Assembly (NCBI GenBank): GCA_002495645.1
Contig: DAGF01000009.1
Span: 11,670-38,202 of the forward strand
Source: Euryarchaeota archaeon UBA549
GTDB taxonomy: Archaea > Thermoplasmatota > Poseidoniia > Poseidoniales > Poseidoniaceae
Direction: 5' to 3'
DNA: 26,533 nt
A program made the position numbers and the translations under genes. This document shows, in pieces, positions 1-8,742 of the stretch (position 1 is the first letter of the stretch; every line of letters starts with the position of its first letter). The notes under the pieces were generated by a model. It was not told where the DNA came from. It searched no databases and saw nothing but the letters and a program-made list of their open reading frames with translations.

Positions 1-1
1 C

Positions 2-619
2 ACTCTTCTCGTGGTGAACAAACCCCATCACCTTCTCTCGGTGGCGACCGACCGTTTGGAGGCCGATACCCTCCACAGCCGTTGCGTGGAATACCTCCAG
101 TGGTCGGATGAAAAAGCATGGTGCTACATCGTTCATCGACTTGACAAAGCAACCTCAGGCATCATGGTGATGGCCAAGTCCAAACAGGCAAAAAACGACC
201 TCCAAGTACAATTCCAAGACCGAACCGTCCACCGCACCTATCGAGCTGTGGTTGAAGGGTGCCCGAACCCAGTCTCGGGGACGGTACGAAGTTGGTTGAT
301 GGAGGATAAACACCTCAACATCAAAGCCGTCAACAAGAATCACCCCCAAGGGAAAGAAGCGATATCACACTACCATGTTCTTGAGTCAAACGAAAAAACG
401 AGCCTCGTTGAAGTTTCCATCGAGACCGGACGCCGCCATCAAATCCGCATGGCGATGCAACATCTTGGAGCGCCCGTGGTTGGCGATGAACGCCATGGTG
501 CGGCGACCAACCCCCACAAACGCATCATGCTGCACGCCTCAGCCTTGGAATTCCTTCACCCCGAGACCGACGACCCCGTCCGTTTCGAAGCGCCGACACC
601 GCGTGGATTTAGCCAATAA
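2..619 (+). CDS. RluA-family pseudouridine synthase, 5'-truncated by the window edge
   Basis: This is the C-terminal part of an enzyme that isomerises uridine to pseudouridine in rRNA or tRNA. The open frame runs from the first in-frame codon of the window; the text just inside it (TLLVVNKPHHLLSV) matches the conserved strand that precedes the catalytic region in this family, so the true start lies upstream and the GTG codons at 11 and 14 are not starts. The catalytic motif HRLDKATSG is present, with the Asp codon at 143-145, and the RluA-type signature GRRHQIRMAMQHLG lies near 430-475. The HRLD-x-x-TSG form favours RluA over RsuA. Any N-terminal S4 domain would be outside the window. The target RNA site cannot be predicted. 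The gene ends in TAA at 617-619, about 120 bases before uvrA on the same strand; that gap holds no gene that I can see. Confidence 0.9.
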   Translation, partial: TLLVVNKPHHLLSVATDRLEADTLHSRCVEYLQWSDEKAWCYIVHRLDKATSGIMVMAKSKQAKNDLQVQFQDRTVHRTYRAVVEGCPNPVSGTVRSWLMEDKHLNIKAVNKNHPQGKEAISHYHVLESNEKTSLVEVSIETGRRHQIRMAMQHLGAPVVGDERHGAATNPHKRIMLHASALEFLHPETDDPVRFEAPTPRGFSQ

Positions 620-740
620 CACAGAACATGTCGAGGGTTGCCTACCGACCACATCGTCGTCTTCAGGCCGTGTTGTGGAGAAGGAGGCGAAGCAGGACTT
701 GAAGAACTGTTGACGGGTGGAACACGTTGGAGACACCATC

Positions 741-3677
741 ATGTCAGCGGGTCAAGACGGATGGATTGAGGTCAAAGGGGCGCGGACCCACAACCTCAAA
801 GACATCTCTGTTGAACTCCCGAAGGGCCAATTCGTCGTGATTTCAGGCGTTTCAGGCTCGGGTAAATCGAGCCTTGCATTTGACACCCTCTACGCTGAGG
901 GCCAGCGACGGTACGTGGAAAGCCTCTCCTCGTATGCACGCCAGTTCATCGGTCAAATGAAGAAAGCCGATTGCGATTCCATCGAAGGGCTTTCTCCGGC
1001 CATTTCCATCGACCAAAAGCAAGGCAGCCACAACCCCCGTTCAACCGTGGCAACGGTCACAGAAATCCAGGATTACCTTCGTCTTCTTTGGGCCAGAATT
1101 GGAAAACCCCACTGCCCGACCTGCGGTAAAGAAGTGGCACGTCGAACCGTTCAGGAGATTGTCGACGATATCTTTTGGCGCATGGAAGGCCACGGCGTGG
1201 CGGTGTGGAGCCCGGTCGTGCGGGCACGCAAGGGAACCCATGCAGAATTGTTCCGCCAACTGGTCGAGCAAGGCTACCTCAACGGGCGCGTCAACGGGCA
1301 CGAAACATCGTTCGAAGAACCACCAACGCTGGACAAAACATTCCGTCACGACATCGATGTTCGCATCGACCGACTTCGTTGCACACGAGACCGAAAACAA
1401 CGCCTGACCGAAGCCGTTGAATCGGCCCTTCGTTTAGGTGGCGGCACCCTGGCCGTGGAGAGTCTTGAGGCTCCAAAAAGCACCGAGGAATTGAGCAAGA
1501 ATTCCCACGCTCATCTAACCGAAAAGGGTCAAACCATCGCCTGGTCTGAAGACTTCGCTTGCCCCGAACACGGCGCGTTCATGCCCGAACTTTCCCCTCG
1601 CGTTTTCTCGTTCAACTCCCCCCTCGGCGCTTGCAGTACATGCCAAGGGCTTGGCGTGCAGCGTCAATTCAACGTCGACCTCATCGTTGACGGCAGCATG
1701 AGTGTCTCCAACGGCTGCGTCATTCCTTGGCGCCAATCCATGTCACCTTCGTGGTATCGCAAACTCTTGGAGTGCACGTGCGCCCACTATAACATTTCAA
1801 CCACCCTTCCCTTTGAGATGCTCGACGAAGACGAGAAAGACATCCTCCTCTACGGTTCGGGCTCAACCATCATCCATTACGAATTCACATCCGAAAACGG
1901 TTCGCAGTACAAGTACAGCAAACCCTGGGAAGGCATCATTCCACGCCTCGAAAAAACGTATGCCGAGACCACATCAGAACGCACTCGCAACCGCCTCATC
2001 GCCTCGATGACCGACCTTGATTGTCCAGCATGCGGTGGTGAGAAGTTGAACGATGCTGCTCGCTACGTGACCGTGGGTGGTATTCGCCTACCAGAGGTCA
2101 GCGGTTGTTCAGTCCACGATGCACTTGGTCTTGTTCGGGCTTGGAACCCCGAAGGGGAAGGCCCTCCCGCTGCCTTCCAAGACCTCCTTGAGCCGCTTGA
2201 CGAACGCAGCATGTTCATCGGATCTGAAATCATCAAAGAAATTGAAGGGCGACTTGGTTTTCTCGACAGCGTCGGCCTTGATTACCTGACCCTCGACCGA
2301 AAGGCCAACACCCTCTCGGGCGGTGAAAGTCAACGCATTCGTTTGGCAACGCAAATCGGTAGCCGACTTACCGGTGTCATGTACGTCTTGGATGAACCGT
2401 CCATCGGCCTCCATCAACGCGACAATGACCGTCTTCTGAAGACCCTGCGCGAGTTGAGCGATTTGGGCAACACCCTGCTTGTGGTGGAGCACGACGAGGA
2501 CACGCTTCGTCAAGCGGATTGGCTTTGCGACCTCGGGCCGGGTGCCGGCCTTGAGGGTGGGGAAGTGGTGGCCAACGGCACGCCCGAAGAGGTCATGGCC
2601 ACGGAGAAATCCATCACGGGCGCCTATCTAAGCGGCCGACGAAGCATCCCTTGGCCTGAACAACGGACGCCACCAGGAAAGCACCACCTCACGGTCAAGG
2701 GGGCGCGCCACAACAACCTCCAGAACATAGACGCAACTTTCCCGCTCGGCTGCATGACGGCCGTTACGGGTGTTTCAGGCTCGGGAAAATCCTCACTGGT
2801 TTCGGGCATTCTCGCACCTGCTCTGCAACGGCATGTTCACCGCGCTGAAGTTGTACCGGGCCGCCATCAAAGCCTTGAGGGTGTAGAGCATGTTGACAAG
2901 ACCATCATCATCGACCAGTCTCCAATCGGTCGGACCCCGCGTTCCAATCCCGCCACGTACACCAAGGTGTTTGATGAAATCCGGGCCTTGTTTGCAAACA
3001 CAAAACTCTCCAAGGAGCGCGGCTACAAGCCCGGCCAATTCAGCTTCAACGTGAAAGGCGGTCGGTGCGAGGCCTGCAGCGGGGGCGGTTCCATCAAATT
3101 GGAAATGAACTTCCTTCCCGATGTATGGATTACCTGCGATGTGTGTAATGGAAAGCGATACACACGCGAATGCTTGGAGGTCGAATGGCGGGGCAGAAAC
3201 ATCCACGATGTCTTGGAAATGCCCGTTTCCGAGGCGGTTTCCTTCTTCAAAAACCATCGAAAAATCCACCGAACATTGGAAACTCTTGAGGCTGTTGGAC
3301 TTGGCTATATCCGACTGGGTCAGCCGGCCACCACCCTTTCTGGAGGGGAGGCGCAGCGTGTCAAACTCGCAAGCGAATTGCGACGAATGCCAAACAAACA
3401 CACCGTCTACATCCTTGACGAGCCCACCACCGGATTGTCATTCAGTGATGTTGCCAAACTCATCTCCGTCTTGCAACAACTTCGCGACAAGGGCCACACG
3501 ATGATCATCATTGAACACCATCTCGATGTCGTGAAATCCTGCGATTGGGTGATTGATTTGGGGCCCGAAGGTGGTGAGCGCGGGGGGCAAGTCATCGCAG
3601 AAGGCACACCAGAAGATGTGGCGAAGGTCAAGGATAGCGCAACCGGACAGTTCCTGGCCAAGATGCTGAAAAAGTGA
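741..3677 (+). CDS. uvrA: Excinuclease ABC subunit A (UvrA)
   Basis: UvrA is the ATP-dependent damage sensor of nucleotide excision repair; it loads UvrB on damaged DNA. The protein has two ABC ATPase halves. The first Walker A is GVSGSGKSSL near residue 35, followed by the UvrA region SLSSYARQFIGQM and the zinc pair CPTCG. The first signature is LSGGESQRIRLA with Walker B VLDEPSIGLH. The second half has its own GVSGSGKSSL, the motif DQSPIGRTPRSNPATY, the zinc module CEACSGGG...CDVCNGKRY, LSGGEAQRVKLAS and ILDEPTTGL. The length of 978 residues is near the bacterial norm (about 940). I chose ATG 741 because GGAG at 729-732 sits eight bases before it; an in-frame GTG at 717 is less likely. UvrABC in archaea is generally regarded as acquired from bacteria. 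No uvrB or uvrC is in the window. Confidence 0.97.
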   Translation: MSAGQDGWIEVKGARTHNLKDISVELPKGQFVVISGVSGSGKSSLAFDTLYAEGQRRYVESLSSYARQFIGQMKKADCDSIEGLSPAISIDQKQGSHNPRSTVATVTEIQDYLRLLWARIGKPHCPTCGKEVARRTVQEIVDDIFWRMEGHGVAVWSPVVRARKGTHAELFRQLVEQGYLNGRVNGHETSFEEPPTLDKTFRHDIDVRIDRLRCTRDRKQRLTEAVESALRLGGGTLAVESLEAPKSTEELSKNSHAHLTEKGQTIAWSEDFACPEHGAFMPELSPRVFSFNSPLGACSTCQGLGVQRQFNVDLIVDGSMSVSNGCVIPWRQSMSPSWYRKLLECTCAHYNISTTLPFEMLDEDEKDILLYGSGSTIIHYEFTSENGSQYKYSKPWEGIIPRLEKTYAETTSERTRNRLIASMTDLDCPACGGEKLNDAARYVTVGGIRLPEVSGCSVHDALGLVRAWNPEGEGPPAAFQDLLEPLDERSMFIGSEIIKEIEGRLGFLDSVGLDYLTLDRKANTLSGGESQRIRLATQIGSRLTGVMYVLDEPSIGLHQRDNDRLLKTLRELSDLGNTLLVVEHDEDTLRQADWLCDLGPGAGLEGGEVVANGTPEEVMATEKSITGAYLSGRRSIPWPEQRTPPGKHHLTVKGARHNNLQNIDATFPLGCMTAVTGVSGSGKSSLVSGILAPALQRHVHRAEVVPGRHQSLEGVEHVDKTIIIDQSPIGRTPRSNPATYTKVFDEIRALFANTKLSKERGYKPGQFSFNVKGGRCEACSGGGSIKLEMNFLPDVWITCDVCNGKRYTRECLEVEWRGRNIHDVLEMPVSEAVSFFKNHRKIHRTLETLEAVGLGYIRLGQPATTLSGGEAQRVKLASELRRMPNKHTVYILDEPTTGLSFSDVAKLISVLQQLRDKGHTMIIIEHHLDVVKSCDWVIDLGPEGGERGGQVIAEGTPEDVAKVKDSATGQFLAKMLKK

Positions 3678-3740
3678 AAGCGCAGACTACAAAGAGCGCA
3701 TGGGATAACATCCGCTTGCCCAAAGGGCGTGGTGGTCAGC

Positions 3741-6700
3741 ATGCCAGTTACACGTGTGGAAGTCACGCCTCGCCAAGGGGAAGGAATGCGCGACGTGAGA
3801 GGCGACGTTGTCCGCCGACAACTCAAGGCCGACCACAACATCTCCGCGGCCAAGGTGCGTTCCATTTGCGGCTACCTTATCAGCGGCGAAACACCGTCAG
3901 AGGCCATTGCCGAACGCGTGGATGACCTGTTCGCCGACCCCATCATCGAAGTTGGTGCAGCAAACACGACGATGCTGACCACCCCTTCCTTTGGTGATGG
4001 CCCTGAAACGGTCATCACCGTGGGTTTCAAACCAGGCGTAACCGACAACCCTGGAAAGGCAGCGACCGACGGCTTTCTCACCCTCTTCCCAGCGGACGGG
4101 AATGCAAAAATCGCAACCTATACAACGTACGTGTTCTACGGCCTTCCTTCGGATTGTGATGCGAATTGGCTCGCAGGAACCCTGCACAATGGCCTCATTG
4201 AACGAGCATTGGTCGCTGACCGAGCCGCTTGCGCTGACCAATCTTGGCCCGAATTGACCTTCCCGACGCCCCCAGAACAGGTGTTTATCGAACCGCAATC
4301 GATTGACCTTGAATGCGATGACGCAACGCTGGAAGAGATTTCCACCACCGGTCTTCTGGCCTTGAACCTCAACGAGATGCACGCCATTCAAGCCCACTAT
4401 CGGGACGAATCCGTGCGTCAACAGCGCGCAGATATGGACATCTCACCCAACGCACCGACCGATGTAGAACTGGAGTGCTTGGCCCAAACATGGAGCGAGC
4501 ATTGCAAGCACAAGATCTTCGCCTCTCGTATTCACCACGTTGACCATGAAACTGGGGAAGATACCGTTGTGGATTCGTTGTTCAAAACGCACATCATGAA
4601 ACCCACCCACGACATGCAAAAGGACGTGGATTGGCTTTTATCCGTCTTCCACGACAACTCCGGCGTCATTGCTTGGGACGACAAGTGGAGCGTCTGTATG
4701 AAGGCCGAGACGCACAATTCTCCCTCAGCGCTTGACCCCTACGGCGGCGCCATGACCGGCATTGTTGGCGTGAATCGCGACATCCTCGGAACCGGACTCG
4801 GAGCCCGCCCCATCGCCAACACGGATGTGTTCTGTTTCGGTCCTCCCGATTGGGAAGGCCAACTTCCGGATAACCTCTTCCACCCCTCCCGCGTACTTCG
4901 TGGCGTCCATGCTGGCGTTCGTGTTGGGGGCAACGAATCGGGCATCCCTACGGTGAACGGGGCCATCGTTTTCGATGACCGCTACATCGGCAAACCCCTG
5001 GTCTATTGCGGTACGGTCGGTATCATGCCTCGTCAACTACCAGACGGGCGACCCTCTCATGTCAAAACCCCGGTTGCAGGGGACATCGTCTACATGGTTG
5101 GCGGGCGAGTTGGCTACGATGGCATCCACGGCGCAACCTTCTCATCGCTGGAACTCACTGAGGAATCACCCTCAAGCGCCGTGCAAATTGGCGACCCCAT
5201 CACGCAGAAGAAGATGCTCGACATGGTGCTCGAAGCGAGGGATGCAGGCCTTATCACCTGTATCACGGACAACGGCGCGGGAGGCCTTTCATCCTCAATC
5301 GGTGAAATGGCGGAATACACAAACGGTTGTGAAATTGACCTGGCCAAGGTTCCACTCAAGCAAGCTGGCCTTTCACCTTGGGAAATTTTGGTTTCCGAAA
5401 GCCAAGAGCGCATGACCATCGCCGTCAAACCAGAGGATCAAGCAGCCTTCGAAGCGCTGGCCGACCTCCACGAAGTCGAAGCAACCGCGGTGGCGACCTT
5501 CACCTCAACCGGCATGTTCCACGTTCGCTATGCTGATGCCACCGTGGCATATCTTCCCATTGAGTTCCTCCACGAAGGCGTCCCCCAACTGCAATTGGAA
5601 TCCGAGTGGCGCCCGCCGGAACTACCGTCCTTTGCCCCGCCTTCTACGGCAGACCATTCTGAACTCCTCCAAGGCATGCTTCAACGCCCCAACATCGCCA
5701 GCAAAGAGACATGGGTTCGCCAATACGACCACGAAGTCATCGCCCAAACAGCCATCAAACCCTTCGTCGGTGTTGAGCGAGATGGACCCGGCGATGCGGG
5801 CGTAATCGCCCCCATACACGGCGACCCACACGGGCTTGTGATTTCGTGCGGAATCGCCCCGAGGTATTCGGATATTGACGCCGGAGCCATGGCGGCTGCA
5901 AGCATTGATGAAGCGGTGCGAAACGCTGTTTGCGTCGGCTTGGATGTTGACAAAATGGCGGGCCTCGACAACTTCTGTTGGCCGGACCCGATTGAATCCA
6001 CCAAGACCCCCGATGGTCGTTTCAAACTCGCACAACTTGTCCGTGCGAATCGGGAACTTGAACGGGTCTGCAGAGCCTACCGCCTTCCCTGTGTCAGCGG
6101 AAAGGACTCCATGAAGAACGATTACGGCACCGGGCCGGACAAAATCTCCATCCCCCCCACCCTTCTCTTCTCGTTGTTTGGCGACCACCCCGATGTGCGA
6201 AAGAGTGCCACAAGCGATTTCAAATTCGAGGGCGATAAAATCTACCTCGTTGGCGAATCAAAACAAGAACTCGGCGCATCAGAACTCGCGTTTATGATGA
6301 CCGAAAACGGTCAAGCCAAAGGCGTGGGGGGCCATGTACCACTTCTCCCCCATCCCGAACAAAACCTCGCCACCTACAGAGCCCTGTCTCAGAGCATCCG
6401 AGCTGGCTTGGTGCGAACAGCTCATGACTGCAGTGAAGGCGGAGTGGCCGTGGCCCTTGCCGAGATGTGCATTGGTGGGCGTACGGGCGCTTCCGTTGAC
6501 ATCGACGGCACCGGCTCAGGTGATGTATGGGGCCGGTTGTGGGGCGAATCCCTTGGACGGATCATCGTGGCCGTCTCACCTGAGCACGAGGACGCTTTCC
6601 TCTCGGCCATGAAGGGCCACCCAACAACGGTGCTCGGAACCGTATCGGCCTCTTCTTCCCTGACCATCACGGACGGGGATGATGAACTCGTTGAGCTTGA

Positions 6701-6761
6701 TGTTGAAACCATGGCAGGCCTGTGGAAAGGCACCTTGGACTTGACCGGAGGGGTGATTTGA
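3741..6761 (+). CDS. purL: Phosphoribosylformylglycinamidine synthase, PurS-PurL fusion
   Basis: This is the synthetase component for step four of purine synthesis: FGAR, ATP and glutamine-derived ammonia give FGAM. Residues 1 to about 75 look like a PurS domain fused to PurL: V-E-V-T-P-x-Q-G-x-G at the start, K-V-R-S-I-C-G-Y-L-I-S-G in the middle, and LFADPIIE at the end. The linker and PurL core follow, with KAETHNSPSALDPYGGA (His325), TDNGAGGLSSSIGEMA near residue 509, SGKDSMKND, and HDCSEGGVAVALAEM (His895). The length is 1006 residues. Most archaea have separate PurS (about 80 residues) and small PurL; the large bacterial and eukaryotic enzyme of about 1300 residues also carries the glutaminase. 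This protein is intermediate, with the glutaminase encoded by the next gene. ATG 3741 is chosen because it begins the PurS strand; GTG 3729 is an in-frame alternative. The gap from uvrA is 63 bases. Confidence 0.95.
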   Translation: MPVTRVEVTPRQGEGMRDVRGDVVRRQLKADHNISAAKVRSICGYLISGETPSEAIAERVDDLFADPIIEVGAANTTMLTTPSFGDGPETVITVGFKPGVTDNPGKAATDGFLTLFPADGNAKIATYTTYVFYGLPSDCDANWLAGTLHNGLIERALVADRAACADQSWPELTFPTPPEQVFIEPQSIDLECDDATLEEISTTGLLALNLNEMHAIQAHYRDESVRQQRADMDISPNAPTDVELECLAQTWSEHCKHKIFASRIHHVDHETGEDTVVDSLFKTHIMKPTHDMQKDVDWLLSVFHDNSGVIAWDDKWSVCMKAETHNSPSALDPYGGAMTGIVGVNRDILGTGLGARPIANTDVFCFGPPDWEGQLPDNLFHPSRVLRGVHAGVRVGGNESGIPTVNGAIVFDDRYIGKPLVYCGTVGIMPRQLPDGRPSHVKTPVAGDIVYMVGGRVGYDGIHGATFSSLELTEESPSSAVQIGDPITQKKMLDMVLEARDAGLITCITDNGAGGLSSSIGEMAEYTNGCEIDLAKVPLKQAGLSPWEILVSESQERMTIAVKPEDQAAFEALADLHEVEATAVATFTSTGMFHVRYADATVAYLPIEFLHEGVPQLQLESEWRPPELPSFAPPSTADHSELLQGMLQRPNIASKETWVRQYDHEVIAQTAIKPFVGVERDGPGDAGVIAPIHGDPHGLVISCGIAPRYSDIDAGAMAAASIDEAVRNAVCVGLDVDKMAGLDNFCWPDPIESTKTPDGRFKLAQLVRANRELERVCRAYRLPCVSGKDSMKNDYGTGPDKISIPPTLLFSLFGDHPDVRKSATSDFKFEGDKIYLVGESKQELGASELAFMMTENGQAKGVGGHVPLLPHPEQNLATYRALSQSIRAGLVRTAHDCSEGGVAVALAEMCIGGRTGASVDIDGTGSGDVWGRLWGESLGRIIVAVSPEHEDAFLSAMKGHPTTVLGTVSASSSLTITDGDDELVELDVETMAGLWKGTLDLTGGVI

Positions 6762-7603
6762 TGACCCCACGTGTTGCGGTATTGTTTGGTTTTGGGATCA
6801 ATTGCGACCATGAAACAAAGGCTGTGTTCGAACTGGTTGGCGCCACCGCTGACCGCCTTCACGTGAACCGATTGATCTCGGGTGATGAACGACTGGAGGA
6901 CTACGACATCCTGGCCGTTCCAGGGGGGTTCTCCTTTGGTGACCACCTTGGAAGCGGGCGCCTTCTCGGCAATCGAATGCGCTTTGCGATGAGGGACGCA
7001 CTGCGAAGTTTCGTCGACGCGGGAAAACCCATCATCGGCATTTGCAATGGCTTTCAAGTGCTGGTCAAGACCGGTCTCCTACCCGGCCCAGAGGCTGGAC
7101 ATTCTCCAGATTTCATTCAACGAGGCAGTTTGACCCTCAACGATAGCGGGCGGTACGAAGACCGTTGGGTAACCTTGGAGTTCGACCCGGAGAGCCCCTG
7201 CATTTGGACCAAAGGCATGACTCGAATGGAATGCCCGGTTCGCCACGGTGAAGGAAAATACGTGATGCCATCGGCAGATGACATCGACCGATTGGACGCC
7301 AACCACCAGTTGACCGTTCGGTATGTTGACCCTTCAACACCACCGGGGGCCGGTCGTACAGATGAGGCCCTTCCATACCCGCTCAGTCCCAACGGCAGCA
7401 TGAGGAATATTGCGGGTATTTGCGATGCAACCGGCCTTGTGTTTGGGTTGATGCCCCATCCAGAAGCCATCTATGCAAGATGGCTCCATCCCATGCATAC
7501 TCGGCACGGCAGCGAAGCATCATCGGGGGCGTTGGATGGTTGGGAAGGCGAGGGCTTGCAACTCTTCCGCAACGCCGTTGAATACGTGAAACAACGGTCC
7601 TGA
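6761..7603 (+). CDS. purQ: FGAM synthase glutaminase subunit (PurQ)
   Basis: PurQ is a class I glutamine amidotransferase that feeds ammonia to the PurL subunit. The nucleophile elbow is GICNGFQ with Cys95, and the other triad residues are His233 and Glu235 in HPEA. The N-terminal strand VAVLFGFGINCDHET and the loop VPGGFSFGDHLGSG are typical of PurQ. The product is 280 residues, longer than the roughly 225-residue form found in many archaea and closer to versions paired with large PurL. The start ATG shares its A with the last base of the purL stop codon (TGATG), and GGAGG ahead of it at 6748-6752 is a strong ribosome-binding site, so purL and purQ are translationally coupled. This is consistent with a 1:1 complex. 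Confidence 0.96.
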   Translation: MTPRVAVLFGFGINCDHETKAVFELVGATADRLHVNRLISGDERLEDYDILAVPGGFSFGDHLGSGRLLGNRMRFAMRDALRSFVDAGKPIIGICNGFQVLVKTGLLPGPEAGHSPDFIQRGSLTLNDSGRYEDRWVTLEFDPESPCIWTKGMTRMECPVRHGEGKYVMPSADDIDRLDANHQLTVRYVDPSTPPGAGRTDEALPYPLSPNGSMRNIAGICDATGLVFGLMPHPEAIYARWLHPMHTRHGSEASSGALDGWEGEGLQLFRNAVEYVKQRS

Positions 7604-7612
7604 GTGTCAAGC

Positions 7613-8662
7613 ATGGAAGGAAAAGGACGTCTCATTCACATCGATGGCCTTCGTGGTTTGGCCGTTCTTCTGATGATTCTCGTTCACGCTGCAGCAACTT
7701 GGGAGCCCGAACTCAACGGTTTGTGGGTGTGGATCGGTGTCGTTGTTTCAGCCGCTGGTGGTCTTGCAGCACCCCTTTTCATCACACTTCTTGGATGGGG
7801 TATGGCGCAAAAACCACTCTCGGCCAAGAAGCGCTTTTGGAGGGCGACTTTCCTGTTCTTCTGTCAACTCATTGTCAATATGAGCGCCCCCCATCTCTTC
7901 GAGCCTTGGACGCCGGGGGTGCTTTCGTTGATGGGGGCACTCATTTTACTCGAGCCGTGTTGGAGAAGTGTTCAGCACCGACGAAATCCTCTCGGTCGGA
8001 ACTTTTTCCTCGCCCTTTCCATCGTTTGTTGTCTGACGTTGTTGTTCGGTGATTGGCAGGGACCTTCGGCGTGGGACGACCGTGTTTCCACAGTGTCAGT
8101 ATCCGTTCTTGTGCACCATCTTTTCCTGACAGGCCTTTATCCCGTGTTTCCCTGGGTGGTCTTCGCTTGGTTCGGCGCCACCATTGCATCCCTGCAGGAC
8201 GAGCAGGAGCGACATGGATGGCTTCGAACCACGTCCTTTGTTGGTTTGAGCATCTCAGCTCTTGTCCTGGCACTAAGCATCCAAGGAGGACGTCCATGGG
8301 CACTTCCCACAGGCGACGCAGCGTTGACATTCTTCCCTGCTAACGCGCCGTTCTTGGTGGCTGCGCTTACGGGAGTGAGCCTGTTGTGGTGGGGTGCAGA
8401 GCGCTTCTCACTGGTGCATCGGGTTGCCGACCTTGGTCGGGTTTCATTGACCGTGTACGTGCTCCACTTCCTTCCATTTGCCTTGTTCCATGCTTCTGAC
8501 GAGGTGCAACACTGGGGTCCTGCGTTGACCGCTTTTGTCGTCGTGGCGTACACAATGGCTTGGGCGGTGGCAGGAGCATGGTGGCATCGTCGATACCCAT
8601 CATCCACACTTGAAGCATGGATGAGGCGTTTCGAGCCAGCAGCATCTCGTGCGGCGGAATGA
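7613..8662 (+). CDS. Polytopic membrane protein, heparan-alpha-glucosaminide acetyltransferase-like (DUF1624/acyltransferase type)
   Basis: This is a hydrophobic protein of 349 residues with about ten predicted membrane segments. The N-terminus HIDGLRGLAVLLMILVH matches the R-x-x-x-x-D-x-L-R-G-hydrophobic-H pattern shared by DUF1624 (HGSNAT-like) and related membrane acyltransferases. Later FPWVVFAWFGATIA resembles the conserved PW-hydrophobic-G helix, and SLTVYVLHF near the end resembles the last conserved helix of DUF418/DUF1624 proteins. By family analogy it may transfer an acyl group from acyl-CoA to an envelope sugar, but the substrate is unknown. ATG 7613 is preferred over GTG 7604, which abuts the purQ stop codon; TGAGTG at 7601-7606 is a weak Shine-Dalgarno match. 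It may simply be carried in the purL-purQ transcript. The C-terminus is short and basic (WHRRY). Confidence 0.65.
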   Translation: MEGKGRLIHIDGLRGLAVLLMILVHAAATWEPELNGLWVWIGVVVSAAGGLAAPLFITLLGWGMAQKPLSAKKRFWRATFLFFCQLIVNMSAPHLFEPWTPGVLSLMGALILLEPCWRSVQHRRNPLGRNFFLALSIVCCLTLLFGDWQGPSAWDDRVSTVSVSVLVHHLFLTGLYPVFPWVVFAWFGATIASLQDEQERHGWLRTTSFVGLSISALVLALSIQGGRPWALPTGDAALTFFPANAPFLVAALTGVSLLWWGAERFSLVHRVADLGRVSLTVYVLHFLPFALFHASDEVQHWGPALTAFVVVAYTMAWAVAGAWWHRRYPSSTLEAWMRRFEPAASRAAE

Positions 8663-8690
8663 GTCAGGGATTACTCGTACCCAGAGGAAA

Positions 8691-8712
8691 CGGGGCGGCG
8701 TTTACCGCCCCG
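8691..8712. terminator. GC-rich hairpin between convergent genes
   Basis: CGGGGCGG at 8691-8698 pairs perfectly with CCGCCCCG at 8705-8712 around the loop CGTTTA. It lies in the 80-base gap between the acyltransferase-like gene (ends 8662) and the rhodopsin gene (ends 8743 on the other strand), the expected place for a transcription end or mRNA-stabilising structure. Neither side has a long U tract: TTTCC follows on the minus strand and CTTCGGGG on the plus strand. A second small hairpin, CCCCG-CTT-CGGGG at 8708-8720, overlaps it. The role as terminator is inferred from position only. Confidence 0.5.
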
Positions 8713-8742
8713 CTTCGGGGGGGTTAGAGAACCGTGTTGGTT

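Noticed and set aside
620..740. Possible small gene between the pseudouridine synthase and uvrA
   Set aside because: Only short frames without a ribosome-binding site are present; a longer overlapping frame (375-713) is a shadow of the pseudouridine synthase gene.
2793..3401. Minus-strand frame of 202 codons inside uvrA
   Set aside because: The sense frame holds intact zinc and ATPase motifs of UvrA here; the antisense product has no family features.
8691..8720. Riboswitch between the acyltransferase-like and rhodopsin genes
   Set aside because: The hairpin lies downstream of both convergent genes, so it cannot control translation or transcription start; a 3'-end role is simpler.
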